DNA of 64,000 nt from Cohaesibacter haloalkalitolerans (GTDB taxonomy: Bacteria; Pseudomonadota; Alphaproteobacteria; Rhizobiales; Cohaesibacteraceae), in assembly GCF_003574655.1 (NCBI RefSeq), contig NZ_QNUM01000002.1:496001-560000 (forward strand). Direction: 5' to 3'. Below the pieces are notes generated by a model. The model was given only the letters and a program-made list of their open reading frames with translations. It was not told where the DNA came from and made no database searches. Made by a program: the position numbers and the translations under genes. Shown here piece after piece: positions 55,961-64,000 of the stretch. Positions within the stretch are counted from its first letter, which is position 1; each line of letters starts with the position of its first letter.

Positions 55961-57073
55961 CTACTGGCCGGACTTGACCTTGGTCCAGGCGCGGGTCACG
56001 ATACGCTGCACCTTGGGCGGATACGGCATGTGAACGAACAGCTTGTTGGTCGTTTCCTCGTCGGGATAGACCGCCGGATCGTTCAGCACTTCCTCGTCAA
56101 GCAGCTTCTGGGACGCAAGGTTGCCGTTGGCATAGACCACATAGTTGGAGGCCTTGGCGATCACTTCCGGGCGCATGATATAGTCGAGGAAAATATGGGC
56201 TTCTTCCACATTCTTGGCGTCAGCCGGAATAGCCATCTGGTCGAACCACATCTGCGCGCCCTCTTTCGGGATGATGTAATTCACTTCGACGCCATTGTTG
56301 GCTTCGGCAGCGCGGTCTCGCGCCTGGAAGACATCCCCGGACCAGCCGATGGCCAGACAGATATCGCCATTCGCCAATCCGTTGATATATTCGGAAGAAT
56401 GGAATTTCTGCACGTAAGGGCGAATGGACATCAGCAGCTCTTCAGCGGCCGCGATGTCGGCCGTATCGTGACTGTTGGGGTCCTTGCCCAAATACATCAG
56501 GGTCAGCGGGATCACTTCAGTCGGCGCATCCAGCACATAAATACCGCAATCGGCGAATTTTGCGGCATTCTCGGGCTTGAAGATCATGTCCCAGGTGTTG
56601 AGCGGCATATCGCCCATGCGTTCCTTGGCGGCAGCAACATTGAAACCGATGCCGGTGGTGCCCCAGAGATAGTTGATGGAATAGTCGTTGCCCGGATCAT
56701 AGGCGGCGGTACGCTGGGAAACCACGTCCCACATGTTTTTCAGGTTGGGCAGCTTGGACTTGTCCAGCTTCTGGAAGACGCCGGCCTGAATCTGACGCTG
56801 AAGGAACGTTCCGGTCGGCACCACGATGTCGTAACCGGTGGAGCCTGCCAGCAGCTTGGTTTCCAGTACCTCGTTGGAATCGAACACGTCATAGGTGACC
56901 TTGATTCCGGTTTCGGCTTCGAAGTCGGTGATGATGGACTCGTCAATATAGTCCGACCAGTTGAAAATATGGAGTTCCCTGTCTGCCGCCATGCCTGTGC
57001 CCGTTGCCGTGAGCAGGGCTGCCAGAGCCAATGCGGATTTGGAGAAAAGCTTGTCTGCTTTGTCTGCCATCAT
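55961..57073 (-). CDS. potF: Periplasmic putrescine/polyamine-binding protein (PotF-like)
   Basis: A 370-aa periplasmic binding protein with a signal peptide (SALALAALLTATGTGMAADR). It then reads LHIFNWSDYIDESI, the opening typical of PotF/PotD, and has GTTGIGFNVAAAKERM and AIGWSGDVFQARDRAAE as ligand-site regions. It delivers polyamine to PotGHI. The start is one of two adjacent ATGs. It is divergent from a GntR gene with an operator-like palindrome between them. Confidence 0.93.
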   Translation of the reverse strand: MMADKADKLFSKSALALAALLTATGTGMAADRELHIFNWSDYIDESIITDFEAETGIKVTYDVFDSNEVLETKLLAGSTGYDIVVPTGTFLQRQIQAGVFQKLDKSKLPNLKNMWDVVSQRTAAYDPGNDYSINYLWGTTGIGFNVAAAKERMGDMPLNTWDMIFKPENAAKFADCGIYVLDAPTEVIPLTLMYLGKDPNSHDTADIAAAEELLMSIRPYVQKFHSSEYINGLANGDICLAIGWSGDVFQARDRAAEANNGVEVNYIIPKEGAQMWFDQMAIPADAKNVEEAHIFLDYIMRPEVIAKASNYVVYANGNLASQKLLDEEVLNDPAVYPDEETTNKLFVHMPYPPKVQRIVTRAWTKVKSGQ

Positions 57074-57154
57074 ATATGTCCCCTTGATGCTATCGGGAAT
57101 TGTGGTGATTGCGGTGGGCTGTTGTCGCCCGATTAGCCTTTTTGGCTATTGTTC

Positions 57155-57175
57155 CAAAATTTGATCACAAAATTT
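57155..57175. promoter_or_regulatory. GntR-operator-like palindrome between potF and the GntR gene
   Basis: An AT-rich near-palindrome with core TTTGATCACAAA lies in the divergent gap between potF and the GntR regulator. It matches two sites before the glutamine-synthetase gene at 58194, so it is the likely binding site of this regulator. Confidence 0.6.
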
Positions 57176-57242
57176 TCCCCGCCGCAAGCCTTTTCGATCA
57201 AATTCTCTTTGCATGTTCAGCAAGCGCCGGTATAAGGAGTTT

Positions 57243-57935
57243 ATGACAAAGGATGACATCGAGACATATCACCAATTCGGAGAAGCCGAGGAAACGGCAG
57301 AGGCAAGGCCCCTGACCGCCCACGAGCGGATCTATCAGGCGCTGCGCGAGCGGTTGTTGTTTGGCGGCTTCCTGCCAGGCAAGGCCGTGACCCTGCGCGG
57401 ACTGGCGGATCATCTGGAAGTCTCTCCCATGCCGGTTCGGGATGCAGTGCGCCGCCTGACCGCCGAGGGAGCCCTCGAAAGCCACGGCAACCGTCGCGTC
57501 TCAATTCCAGCCATGACCAACAAGAAATACCGCGAGATCAATCTCACCCGGTCCCTGCTTGAGCCGGAACTGGCCGTCATGGCCCTGCCAAATGTGCAGG
57601 AGGCCGACATCCAGCGCCTCATTGAGATTGACGACGCCATTGACGTTTGCCTTGAAAACGGTGACGTCGAAGGCTATATGCGCGGTAATCACGCCTTCCA
57701 TTTTGCCCTTTACGAGATCGCCCGGTCCGATGTCATCATCCGGCTGGTCGAGAGCGTCTGGATGCAGTTCGGCCCTTTCATGCGGCTTGTGTATGGCCGC
57801 CACGGCACCGCCAATCTGGTCGATCAGCACAAGCAGGCCATCGAAGCCCTGAAAGCCAAGGATAGTCTGGCATTGCGCACAGCAATCTCTGAAGATGTCC
57901 GGCAGGGCATGTTCTTTATTGGCGACTATATCTGA
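57243..57935 (+). CDS. GntR-family regulator, FCD/FadR type
   Basis: A 230-aa regulator with a winged HTH (VTLRGLADHLEVSPMPVRDA, then VRRLTAEGALE) and a helical FCD sensor domain with a metal-binding pattern (NLTRSLLEPELAV, NHAFHFALYE, DQHKQAIEALKAKD). The ATG with AAGGAG ahead was chosen. It lies between two palindromic sites and the polyamine genes, so it should sense a polyamine or catabolite and control the locus. Confidence 0.9.
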   Translation: MTKDDIETYHQFGEAEETAEARPLTAHERIYQALRERLLFGGFLPGKAVTLRGLADHLEVSPMPVRDAVRRLTAEGALESHGNRRVSIPAMTNKKYREINLTRSLLEPELAVMALPNVQEADIQRLIEIDDAIDVCLENGDVEGYMRGNHAFHFALYEIARSDVIIRLVESVWMQFGPFMRLVYGRHGTANLVDQHKQAIEALKAKDSLALRTAISEDVRQGMFFIGDYI

Positions 57936-58096
57936 CTGCACGCCACAAGAACCAGTCACCTCCACAGCCCAATAGCAGCCAGTCAAGACAATCCAGTGCC
58001 GCGCAGCGCATGTTTGGCACCCCAATTCACACATCGTAGCCATGTCCAGCTTGCCATATATCGCTAATATGGCATTGGCAATTTTACACTACCTCA

Positions 58097-58137
58097 TTTT
58101 GTGATCACAAAATTATCTTGCTTTGTGATCACACTTT
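58097..58137. promoter_or_regulatory. Two palindromic operator sites before the polyamine catabolic genes
   Basis: A perfect 16-bp palindrome, TTTTGTGATCACAAAA (58097-58112), and a second site with core TGTGATCACA (58124-58133) are centred 24 bases apart, about 60-100 bases ahead of the synthetase start. Core TGATCA is shared with the potF/GntR site. Confidence 0.65.
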
Positions 58138-58193
58138 GAAGTAGGCTATCATGGCAATCGCTTCTCTGCGATTTGACTTCCATAGGTATCTTT

Positions 58194-59627
58194 ATGACCA
58201 GCTCTGACGACGCTACCGCAATTGAAAGCACCCTATCTGCCAGCCTTGAAAGCAAGGCCGGGTCCGATGATTTTTCCTACCCTCTCAAACCCGAGGACGT
58301 GCGCGAGTGGATGCGCACCCGGCATATCGACGAGGTCGAATGCGTTGTGCCTGATATCGTCGGCATCGCGCGCGGCAAGGCCATGCCCGCCTCCAAGTTT
58401 TCCGGTCTCAATCCGACCTATCTGCCGACCTCCATTTTCTTCCAGACCATCACCGGTGCCTATATCGAGATGGAAGACCGGCAGGACTTCATGATGGAAC
58501 GGGACATCCAGCTGGTCCCCGACCTGTCGACCATGCGCGCCGTGCCATGGGCGAACGATCCGACACTGCAGGTTATCCACGATCTCTACACGCTTGACGG
58601 CGAGCCGGTGGAACTGGCGCCCCGCAACGTGCTGCGCCGTGTCATCGGCGGCTTCGAGGCCATGGGCTGGAAGGCTGTGGTTGCGCCGGAGCTGGAATTC
58701 TATCTGACCAAACGAAACACTGATGCCGACTATCCGCTTGAGCCGCCCATCGGGCGATCCGGGCGACAGTCAGTTGGTCGACAGGCCTACTCCATTGCCG
58801 CCGTGGACGAATATGACCGCATCATCGAGGACATCTATGATTTCGCCGAGGCACAGGGGCTGGAAATCGACACGGTGATTCAGGAAGGGGGCGCCGGTCA
58901 GCTGGAGATCAACCTGATCCACGGTGACCCGCTTGATCTGGCCGACCAGATCTTCGTCTTCAAACGCCTCATCCGCGAAGCCGCCTTCCGGCATGACTGC
59001 TACGCCACCTTCATGGCCAAGCCGATGGACAATGAGCCGGGCAGCGCCATGCACATTCACCAGAGCGTGGTGGATGCCGTGACCGGCGAGAATGTCTTCT
59101 CCGACCCTGATGGCGAGCCGAGCGAGCTGTTCTACCACTTCCTTGGGGGTCAGCAAAAATACCTGCCGGATGTGATGAGCATCCTTGCGCCCTATGTGAA
59201 CAGCTACCGTCGCCTGCTGGCTGGCGATTCCGCACCGATCAATCTGGAATGGTCCATCGACAACCGCTCCGTGGGCTTGAGAATTCCCAATTCGACCCCA
59301 AAGAACCGGCGTATCGAAAACCGGCTGGTCGGTGCCGATACCAACCCCTATCTGGCGATTGCAGCAAGCCTTGCATGCGGTCTTCTGGGCATCATCAACA
59401 AGGACAAGCCCAGACCACAGCTTCAGCATCACGCCCATCACATGCCCTTCTCGCTGCCACGGTCCGTGCATCATTCGCTCGGTCGCCTCGAGAAGAACGA
59501 ACAGCTGCATGATCTGCTCGGCCCCGACTTCGTCAGCGTCTACAGCCAGATCAAGCTGCATGAATCCGAGGAATTCAACCAGGTCATCAGCCCGTGGGAG
59601 CGCGAGCACCTGCTGCTGACTGTCTGA
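58194..59627 (+). CDS. Gamma-glutamylpolyamine synthetase (GS superfamily), copy 2
   Basis: A 477-aa ATP-dependent ligase with PELEFYLTK, GGAGQLEINLIHGDP, GSAMHIHQSV, NSYRRLLAGDSAP and NRSVGLRIP, the GS catalytic blocks in order. It shares the PuuA-like plan with copy 1 but differs clearly. The ATG was chosen over a TTG seven codons upstream. It heads the plus-strand catabolic run. The pathway, known from PuuABCD, glutamylates putrescine before oxidation. Confidence 0.88.
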   Translation: MTSSDDATAIESTLSASLESKAGSDDFSYPLKPEDVREWMRTRHIDEVECVVPDIVGIARGKAMPASKFSGLNPTYLPTSIFFQTITGAYIEMEDRQDFMMERDIQLVPDLSTMRAVPWANDPTLQVIHDLYTLDGEPVELAPRNVLRRVIGGFEAMGWKAVVAPELEFYLTKRNTDADYPLEPPIGRSGRQSVGRQAYSIAAVDEYDRIIEDIYDFAEAQGLEIDTVIQEGGAGQLEINLIHGDPLDLADQIFVFKRLIREAAFRHDCYATFMAKPMDNEPGSAMHIHQSVVDAVTGENVFSDPDGEPSELFYHFLGGQQKYLPDVMSILAPYVNSYRRLLAGDSAPINLEWSIDNRSVGLRIPNSTPKNRRIENRLVGADTNPYLAIAASLACGLLGIINKDKPRPQLQHHAHHMPFSLPRSVHHSLGRLEKNEQLHDLLGPDFVSVYSQIKLHESEEFNQVISPWEREHLLLTV

Positions 59628-59701
59628 TCCACCCATTGCCCTAGCAAGAGACCATCCGCCGAGCCGTCATCAAGAACGGCCTCCAGAGACGGGAGTTGAA
59701 A

Positions 59702-61096
59702 ATGAATTTTATGGCCAACCTGCCACCGACTGAAGAGTTGCAAAAACTGGATGCAGCCCATCACCTGCATCCCTTCACCGATACCAAGCAGCTCAATGAA
59801 AAGGGCGCACGCATCATCACCCGGGCCGACGGCGTCTATCTCTATGACAGCGAGGGCAATCGTCTGCTTGATGGCATGGCCGGGCTGTGGTGTGTCAATG
59901 TCGGCTATGGCCGCAAGGAGATTCTGGAAGCCGCAATGCGGCAGATGGAACAGCTGCCTTACTACAACACCTTCTTCCAGACCTCGCACCCGCCGGTGAT
60001 TGCCCTTTCTGAAAAGCTGGCATCGATCGCGCCGGACCATATCAACCATGTCTTCTATGCCAACTCCGGCTCGGAAGCCAACGATACGGTCGTGCGCATG
60101 GTCCGCCACTATTGGGCCAGCATGGGCAAGCCGGACAAGAAAGTCATCATTGCCCGCAAGAACGGCTATCATGGCTCGACGGTGGCAGCCGCCTCGCTTG
60201 GCGGCATGACCGGCATGCATGCCCAGGGCGGCTTGCCGATTCCCGACATCACCCATATTGACCAGCCTTACTGGTATGGTGAGGGTGGTGACATGGACCC
60301 GGCCGAATTCGGACTGATGCGTGCCCGGCTGCTGGAAGCGGAAATCGACAGGATCGGCGAAGACAAGGTCGCCGCCTTCATCGCCGAACCCATTCAGGGC
60401 GCCGGCGGCGTAGTGATTCCGCCAGACAGCTACTGGCCGGAAATCCAGCGCATCTGTGACGAACGCGAAATCCTGCTGATTGCCGACGAAGTGATCTGCG
60501 GCTTCGGACGCACCGGCAACTGGTTTGGCACCGACACCTATGGCATCAAGCCCGACCTGATGCCGATCGCCAAGGGCCTGTCCTCGGGTTATCTGCCGAT
60601 TGCCGGTGTTCTGGTCTCGGACCGCGTGGCCGAAGGCTTTATCGAAAATGCCGGGGAATTTGCCCATGGCTACACCTACTCGGGCCATCCGGTGTCCTGT
60701 GCCGCCGCGCTCGCCAACCTCGAGATCATCGAGAACGAGCATCTGATCGACGGCGTCCGGGATCGGGCGGCGCCCTATCTGGCGGAGAAATGGGCCCAGC
60801 TTGCCGATCACCCGTTGATCGGCGAAGCCCGCACCAAGGGGCTGGTCGGAGCGCTGGAATTGACCCCGGACAAGGCAGCGCGTGCCCCCTTTGCCGCAAG
60901 CAAGGGAACCGCCGGTCTCATCTGCCGGGAGCATTGCTTCAACAATGGCCTCGTGATGCGCCACGTCGGCGACACCATGATCATTTCGCCACCGCTCATC
61001 ATCACCAACAGCGAGATCGACGAACTGGTGGGCAAGGCTGAGAAATGCCTCGATCTGGCCCTTGCCGAACTCAAGGATCGCGGTCTCTACAAGTAA
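59702..61096 (+). CDS. Class-III omega-aminotransferase (polyamine-pyruvate type)
   Basis: A 464-aa PLP enzyme resembling SpuC and putrescine aminotransferase. It has NSGSEANDTVVRMVRH, YHGSTVAAASLGG, IADEVICGFGRTG and the PLP Lys in LMPIAKGLSSGYLP. It transfers the amino group of putrescine or a similar omega-amine to pyruvate. GGGAG precedes the ATG. It follows the synthetase at 75 bases and precedes the oxidase. Both direct transamination and glutamylation enzymes are therefore present. Confidence 0.9.
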   Translation: MNFMANLPPTEELQKLDAAHHLHPFTDTKQLNEKGARIITRADGVYLYDSEGNRLLDGMAGLWCVNVGYGRKEILEAAMRQMEQLPYYNTFFQTSHPPVIALSEKLASIAPDHINHVFYANSGSEANDTVVRMVRHYWASMGKPDKKVIIARKNGYHGSTVAAASLGGMTGMHAQGGLPIPDITHIDQPYWYGEGGDMDPAEFGLMRARLLEAEIDRIGEDKVAAFIAEPIQGAGGVVIPPDSYWPEIQRICDEREILLIADEVICGFGRTGNWFGTDTYGIKPDLMPIAKGLSSGYLPIAGVLVSDRVAEGFIENAGEFAHGYTYSGHPVSCAAALANLEIIENEHLIDGVRDRAAPYLAEKWAQLADHPLIGEARTKGLVGALELTPDKAARAPFAASKGTAGLICREHCFNNGLVMRHVGDTMIISPPLIITNSEIDELVGKAEKCLDLALAELKDRGLYK

Positions 61097-61153
61097 GTCC
61101 GACTGGCAGGGAAGGGCCCCTTCCCTGCTGGCACAATCATCAAAGGTGCAGTC

Positions 61154-62494
61154 ATGAGTCTGAGCAGCCCGCAGGGTGGATTTCTTCACGGAAATGACAA
61201 GCAGGGAACCTATCCCGACAGCTATTATGCCGCGACAGCCAACCCGCACGCCCCGCTCCCCTCCCTTGAAGGCGACCAAACGTGTGATGTCTGTGTCATT
61301 GGCGGCGGTTATGCTGGTCTTTCATCCGCGCTGCATCTAGCCCGGAAGGGCTACAAGGTGATCCTGCTGGAGGCCCATCGGGTCGGCTGGGGTGCTTCCG
61401 GGCGCAATGGCGGTCAGGTCTGCACGGGACAGCGGCTCGATCAGGATGTGCTGGAAAAGATGGTCGGCACGGAAAAGGCCCGGATGCTCTGGGACATTTC
61501 CGTCGATGGCATCCAGATGGTGCGCGATCTCATTGCCGATCACCACATCGACTGCGACCTCAAATCCGGCACGCTGCATGCGGACCACAAACCCCATTAT
61601 GCCGAAGAGTCCCGCGCCTATGTCGAAAAGCTCAATCGTGACTATGGCTATGAACACATCCGCTATGTCGACAAGGCCGAAGTTGAGGAAATGGTCGGCT
61701 CACGGGCCTATTATGGCGGCATGGTCGACATGTTCGCCGCCCATCTCCATCCGCTCAACTATGCGCTGGGCCTGAGCGAAGCAGCCCGCGCTGCGGGGGC
61801 CACGCTGTTTGAGAACAGCGAAGTGCTGTCCATCGAGAAGGGCGCAACGGTTACCATCAAATGCGCCAAAGGTGAGGTGCGGGCGAGCCATCTGATCCTT
61901 GCTTGCAATGGCTATATCGAAAATCTGGTGCCCAAGGTTGCCGCGCGCGTCATGCCGATGAACAACTACATCCTTGCCACCGAGCCGCTGGACGAGTCTC
62001 TGGCCAAGGAGCTGATCCGCGATGATTTCGGGGTCGCGGACAGCAAATTCGTAATCAACTATTATCGCCTGTCGGCGGATCGGCGGCTGCTGTTTGGCGG
62101 TGGCGAGACCTACAGCTTCAAGTTTCCGGAAGATATCAAATCCTTCGTGCGCAAGCCGATGCTGGAAATCTATCCGCAGCTCAAGGATGTGCGCATCGAT
62201 TATGGCTGGGGTGGCACGCTCGGGATCACCGTCAACCGCATGCCCTATTTCGCCAAGCTGGACAAGAATATCCTCAACGCCAGCGGCTTTTCCGGCCACG
62301 GCGTGGCGATTGCCACCATCGCCGGCAAGATCCTTGCCGACACCATTGATGGTCAGGCCAGCCGCTTCGACGCCATGGACCATGTGCCGACCTACCCGTT
62401 CCCCGGCGGGCGTCACCTGCGCCACGCCCTGCTGGTCATGGCGATGCTCTACTACAAGACGCGGGACAAGATCGGCACCCCAGCCCGACCATGA
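61154..62494 (+). CDS. FAD-dependent gamma-glutamylputrescine oxidase-like enzyme (PuuB/OrdL)
   Basis: A 446-aa flavoprotein of the DAO family. The FAD-binding motif is CDVCVIGGGYAGLSSALHLA near residue 40, then VGWGASGRNGGQV, and the C-terminal part reads GFSGHGVAIATIAGKILAD. This is the PuuB-like pattern, oxidising the amine of gamma-glutamylputrescine to the aldehyde. It lies in the run with the synthetase and aminotransferase and ends at the shared terminator. Confidence 0.9.
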   Translation: MSLSSPQGGFLHGNDKQGTYPDSYYAATANPHAPLPSLEGDQTCDVCVIGGGYAGLSSALHLARKGYKVILLEAHRVGWGASGRNGGQVCTGQRLDQDVLEKMVGTEKARMLWDISVDGIQMVRDLIADHHIDCDLKSGTLHADHKPHYAEESRAYVEKLNRDYGYEHIRYVDKAEVEEMVGSRAYYGGMVDMFAAHLHPLNYALGLSEAARAAGATLFENSEVLSIEKGATVTIKCAKGEVRASHLILACNGYIENLVPKVAARVMPMNNYILATEPLDESLAKELIRDDFGVADSKFVINYYRLSADRRLLFGGGETYSFKFPEDIKSFVRKPMLEIYPQLKDVRIDYGWGGTLGITVNRMPYFAKLDKNILNASGFSGHGVAIATIAGKILADTIDGQASRFDAMDHVPTYPFPGGRHLRHALLVMAMLYYKTRDKIGTPARP

Positions 62495-62566
62495 TCGCCC
62501 CGGATCTGATCGCAAGGGCCTGCCGATCAGCGACTGATCCGCCCAAATCAACAATCAGGAAACAAC

Positions 62567-62588
62567 AAAGGGGCCTCATGGCCCCTTT
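62567..62588. terminator. Bidirectional terminator hairpin
   Basis: AAAGGGGCC / GGCCCCTTT, a 9-bp stem with TCAT loop, sits between two convergent genes and has T-rich flanks on both strands. It should end both the oxidase operon and the aldehyde dehydrogenase gene. Confidence 0.85.
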
Positions 62589-62622
62589 CTCATCGGTGAG
62601 TTTCAAATCGATAAATCCCGAC

Positions 62623-64000
62623 TTAAGGACGCGAGATGGCCTTGATTTCAAGGAAATCGTCCATACCGAAATGGCCGCCCTCACGGCCCAGACCGCTCAT
62701 CTTGTAACCACCGAAGGGGCTGCCCCAGTTGATGTCGGTGCCGTTGATGCGGACCATCCCGGCGCGCAGAGCTCTGGCAACACGGGTGGCGCGGGCCTCA
62801 TCGCCGGTTTCGATATAGGCGGCAAGGCCGTAGGGGGTGTCGTTGGCAATAGCGATGGCCTCTTCCTCCCCCTCGAACGGAATCATCGTCAGCACCGGCC
62901 CGAAGATCTCTTCGCGGGCGATGGTCATCTGATTGTTGGCATTGCCAAAGACGGTGGGCTTGCAGAAATAGCCCACATTGCGCCCTTCGGGTTTGCCGGT
63001 GCCGCCCGCCAACAGGGTCGCGCCTTCATCGATGCCCTTCTGGATCAGCGCCTGCACCTTTTCATATTGCATCTGGCTGACCAGTGGACCGATATGGCGC
63101 CCGTCCTCGGCGGGGTCACCAACGGCGGTATTTTCAGCCACCGTTCTGGCGATCTGCATGGCGTCGTCATAGACGCTCTTCTCAACCAGCATCCGGGTTG
63201 GCGCGTTGCAAGACTGGCCGGTGTTGGAGAAGACGGCCCGCGCGCCGCGGGTCACGGATTTTTCCAGATCCTCGACATCGGCAAAAACAACATTCGGGCT
63301 CTTGCCACCGAGCTCCAACGCCACGCGCTTGACGGTTTCGGCAGCATCCCGGGTCACGGCCACACCGCCACGGGTCGAGCCTGTGAAAGACATCATCTGG
63401 ATATCGGGATGGCGGGACAGCGCCGAGCCGACCACCGGCCCTTCGCCGTTGACAAGGTTGATCACGCCAGCAGGCACGCCCGCTTCATGCAGGATTTCCA
63501 TATAGAGCATGGCCGACAGCGGCGTCAGCTCGGAAGGCTTCAGCACCATGGTGCAACCAGTGGCCAGCGCCGGGGCAATTTTCAGCACCATCTGGTTCAT
63601 TGGCCAGTTCCACGGCGTGATCAGGCCGCAAACACCGATCGGCTCGCGCAGGATGGTATCCCCGCAGCAGGTGCTTTCGAACTCATAGGCCTTGAGGGCC
63701 TCAATGAAACCTTCCAGATGCCCCACACCGACAGCCGCCTGAGAATCACGGGAGAGCCTGCAGGGCGCGCCCATCTCGGCAGTGATCACCTCGGCCATTT
63801 CATCATGACGGGCCTTGTAGGCTTCCAGAATGCTCTCAAGCAGCGCCACCCGCTCGGCCTTGATGGTTTGCGAATAGCTCGGAAAAGCCGCGTTGGCCGC
63901 CTTCACAGCAGCGTCCGCGTCGGCCTCGCTGCCCATGGAAATGACAGCGATCACCTCTTCGGTCGCCGGGTTGATGACGTCGAGATCCGTTGCCGAGATC
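62623..64000 (-). CDS. Aldehyde dehydrogenase (partial, N-terminus off the window)
   Basis: At least 459 codons of an NAD(P)-dependent aldehyde dehydrogenase, likely the partner that oxidises gamma-glutamylaminobutyraldehyde or aminobutyraldehyde. It has LITPWNWPMNQM, SFTGSTRGG, LELGGKSPNVVF, catalytic Cys in NTGQSCNAPTRM, and EEIFGPVL near the C-terminus. The open frame continues past position 64000 upstream (reading ISATDLDVINPATEEV before the first internal Met/Val), so the start lies outside the window. It is convergent with the polyamine oxidase operon. Confidence 0.9.
   Translation of the reverse strand, partial: ISATDLDVINPATEEVIAVISMGSEADADAAVKAANAAFPSYSQTIKAERVALLESILEAYKARHDEMAEVITAEMGAPCRLSRDSQAAVGVGHLEGFIEALKAYEFESTCCGDTILREPIGVCGLITPWNWPMNQMVLKIAPALATGCTMVLKPSELTPLSAMLYMEILHEAGVPAGVINLVNGEGPVVGSALSRHPDIQMMSFTGSTRGGVAVTRDAAETVKRVALELGGKSPNVVFADVEDLEKSVTRGARAVFSNTGQSCNAPTRMLVEKSVYDDAMQIARTVAENTAVGDPAEDGRHIGPLVSQMQYEKVQALIQKGIDEGATLLAGGTGKPEGRNVGYFCKPTVFGNANNQMTIAREEIFGPVLTMIPFEGEEEAIAIANDTPYGLAAYIETGDEARATRVARALRAGMVRINGTDINWGSPFGGYKMSGLGREGGHFGMDDFLEIKAISRP

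Noticed and set aside
59540-61279. A 579-codon open frame on the minus strand
   Set aside because: It is antisense to the synthetase, aminotransferase and oxidase genes, all with clear family motifs. Long antisense frames are common in GC-rich genes, and this one has no recognisable domain.
1-64000. CRISPR arrays, rRNA operons and complete insertion sequences
   Set aside because: No regularly spaced repeat arrays, rRNA or intact transposase genes were recognised on reading both strands.

Overview
The window looks like chromosome from an alphaproteobacterium of the Hyphomicrobiales (Rhizobiales) type. Three things suggest this: an RP4/Ti-like Trb conjugation module, the core order hisD - UPF0262 - low-Mr phosphatase - infA - maf - yacG, and moderately GC-rich coding DNA. 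Genus cannot be settled from the sequence alone.

Region 1 (1-18.9 kb) is the backbone of an integrative/conjugative element, almost all on the minus strand. It holds trbJ (cut by the window edge), trbE, trbD, trbC and trbB, a CopG-type protein and the coupling protein TraG. It also holds a DUF3363 relaxase, a lytic transglycosylase, the TraF peptidase, a DUF2840 protein, the replication initiator RepA, a small HTH protein, and two DUF2285-type genes, one of them frameshifted. Between traG and the relaxase sit a LysR regulator, an outer-membrane beta-barrel protein, two heme-oxygenase-like proteins and a small tyrosine recombinase preceded by a striking set of repeats. Three 20-bp direct repeats (candidate iterons) lie inside repA.

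Region 2 (18.9-27.5 kb) is mixed cargo. It has a DUF3955 membrane protein, a diguanylate cyclase, and a peroxiredoxin divergent from an AraC regulator. An AT-rich, defence-like patch follows: a decayed AAA ATPase, a protein with a HEPN-type R-x4-H motif, the stub of a restriction-endonuclease-like gene, and a GHKL ATPase with a C-terminal PD-(D/E)XK-like motif. The last group is the best candidate for an undescribed system.

Region 3 (27.5-42.2 kb) is a redox/hydrolase cargo built from repeated parts: two aldo/keto reductases, two exported cyclophilin-like proteins, three exported alpha/beta hydrolases with Cys at the nucleophile elbow, a quinone reductase, a DUF1330 protein, an MFS exporter, a Zn alcohol dehydrogenase broken by an in-frame TGA, and four LysR regulators in divergent arrangements.

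Region 4 (43.2-45.65 kb) is the element's right end: a small P-loop NTPase, an AlpA-like regulator and a P4-type integrase pointing away from a tRNA-Phe(GAA) gene, the likely attachment site. No second copy of the tRNA 3' end was found here, so the other end probably lies left of position 1.

Region 5 (45.65-64 kb) is core chromosome. The first part is the hisD to yacG block. The second is a polyamine locus: PotFGHI-type transporter, two glutamine-synthetase-like gamma-glutamylpolyamine synthetases, a GntR/FCD regulator, an omega-aminotransferase, a PuuB-like oxidase and an aldehyde dehydrogenase cut by the right edge. Palindromes with core TGATCA occur in both regulatory gaps of the polyamine locus and probably mark the GntR operators.
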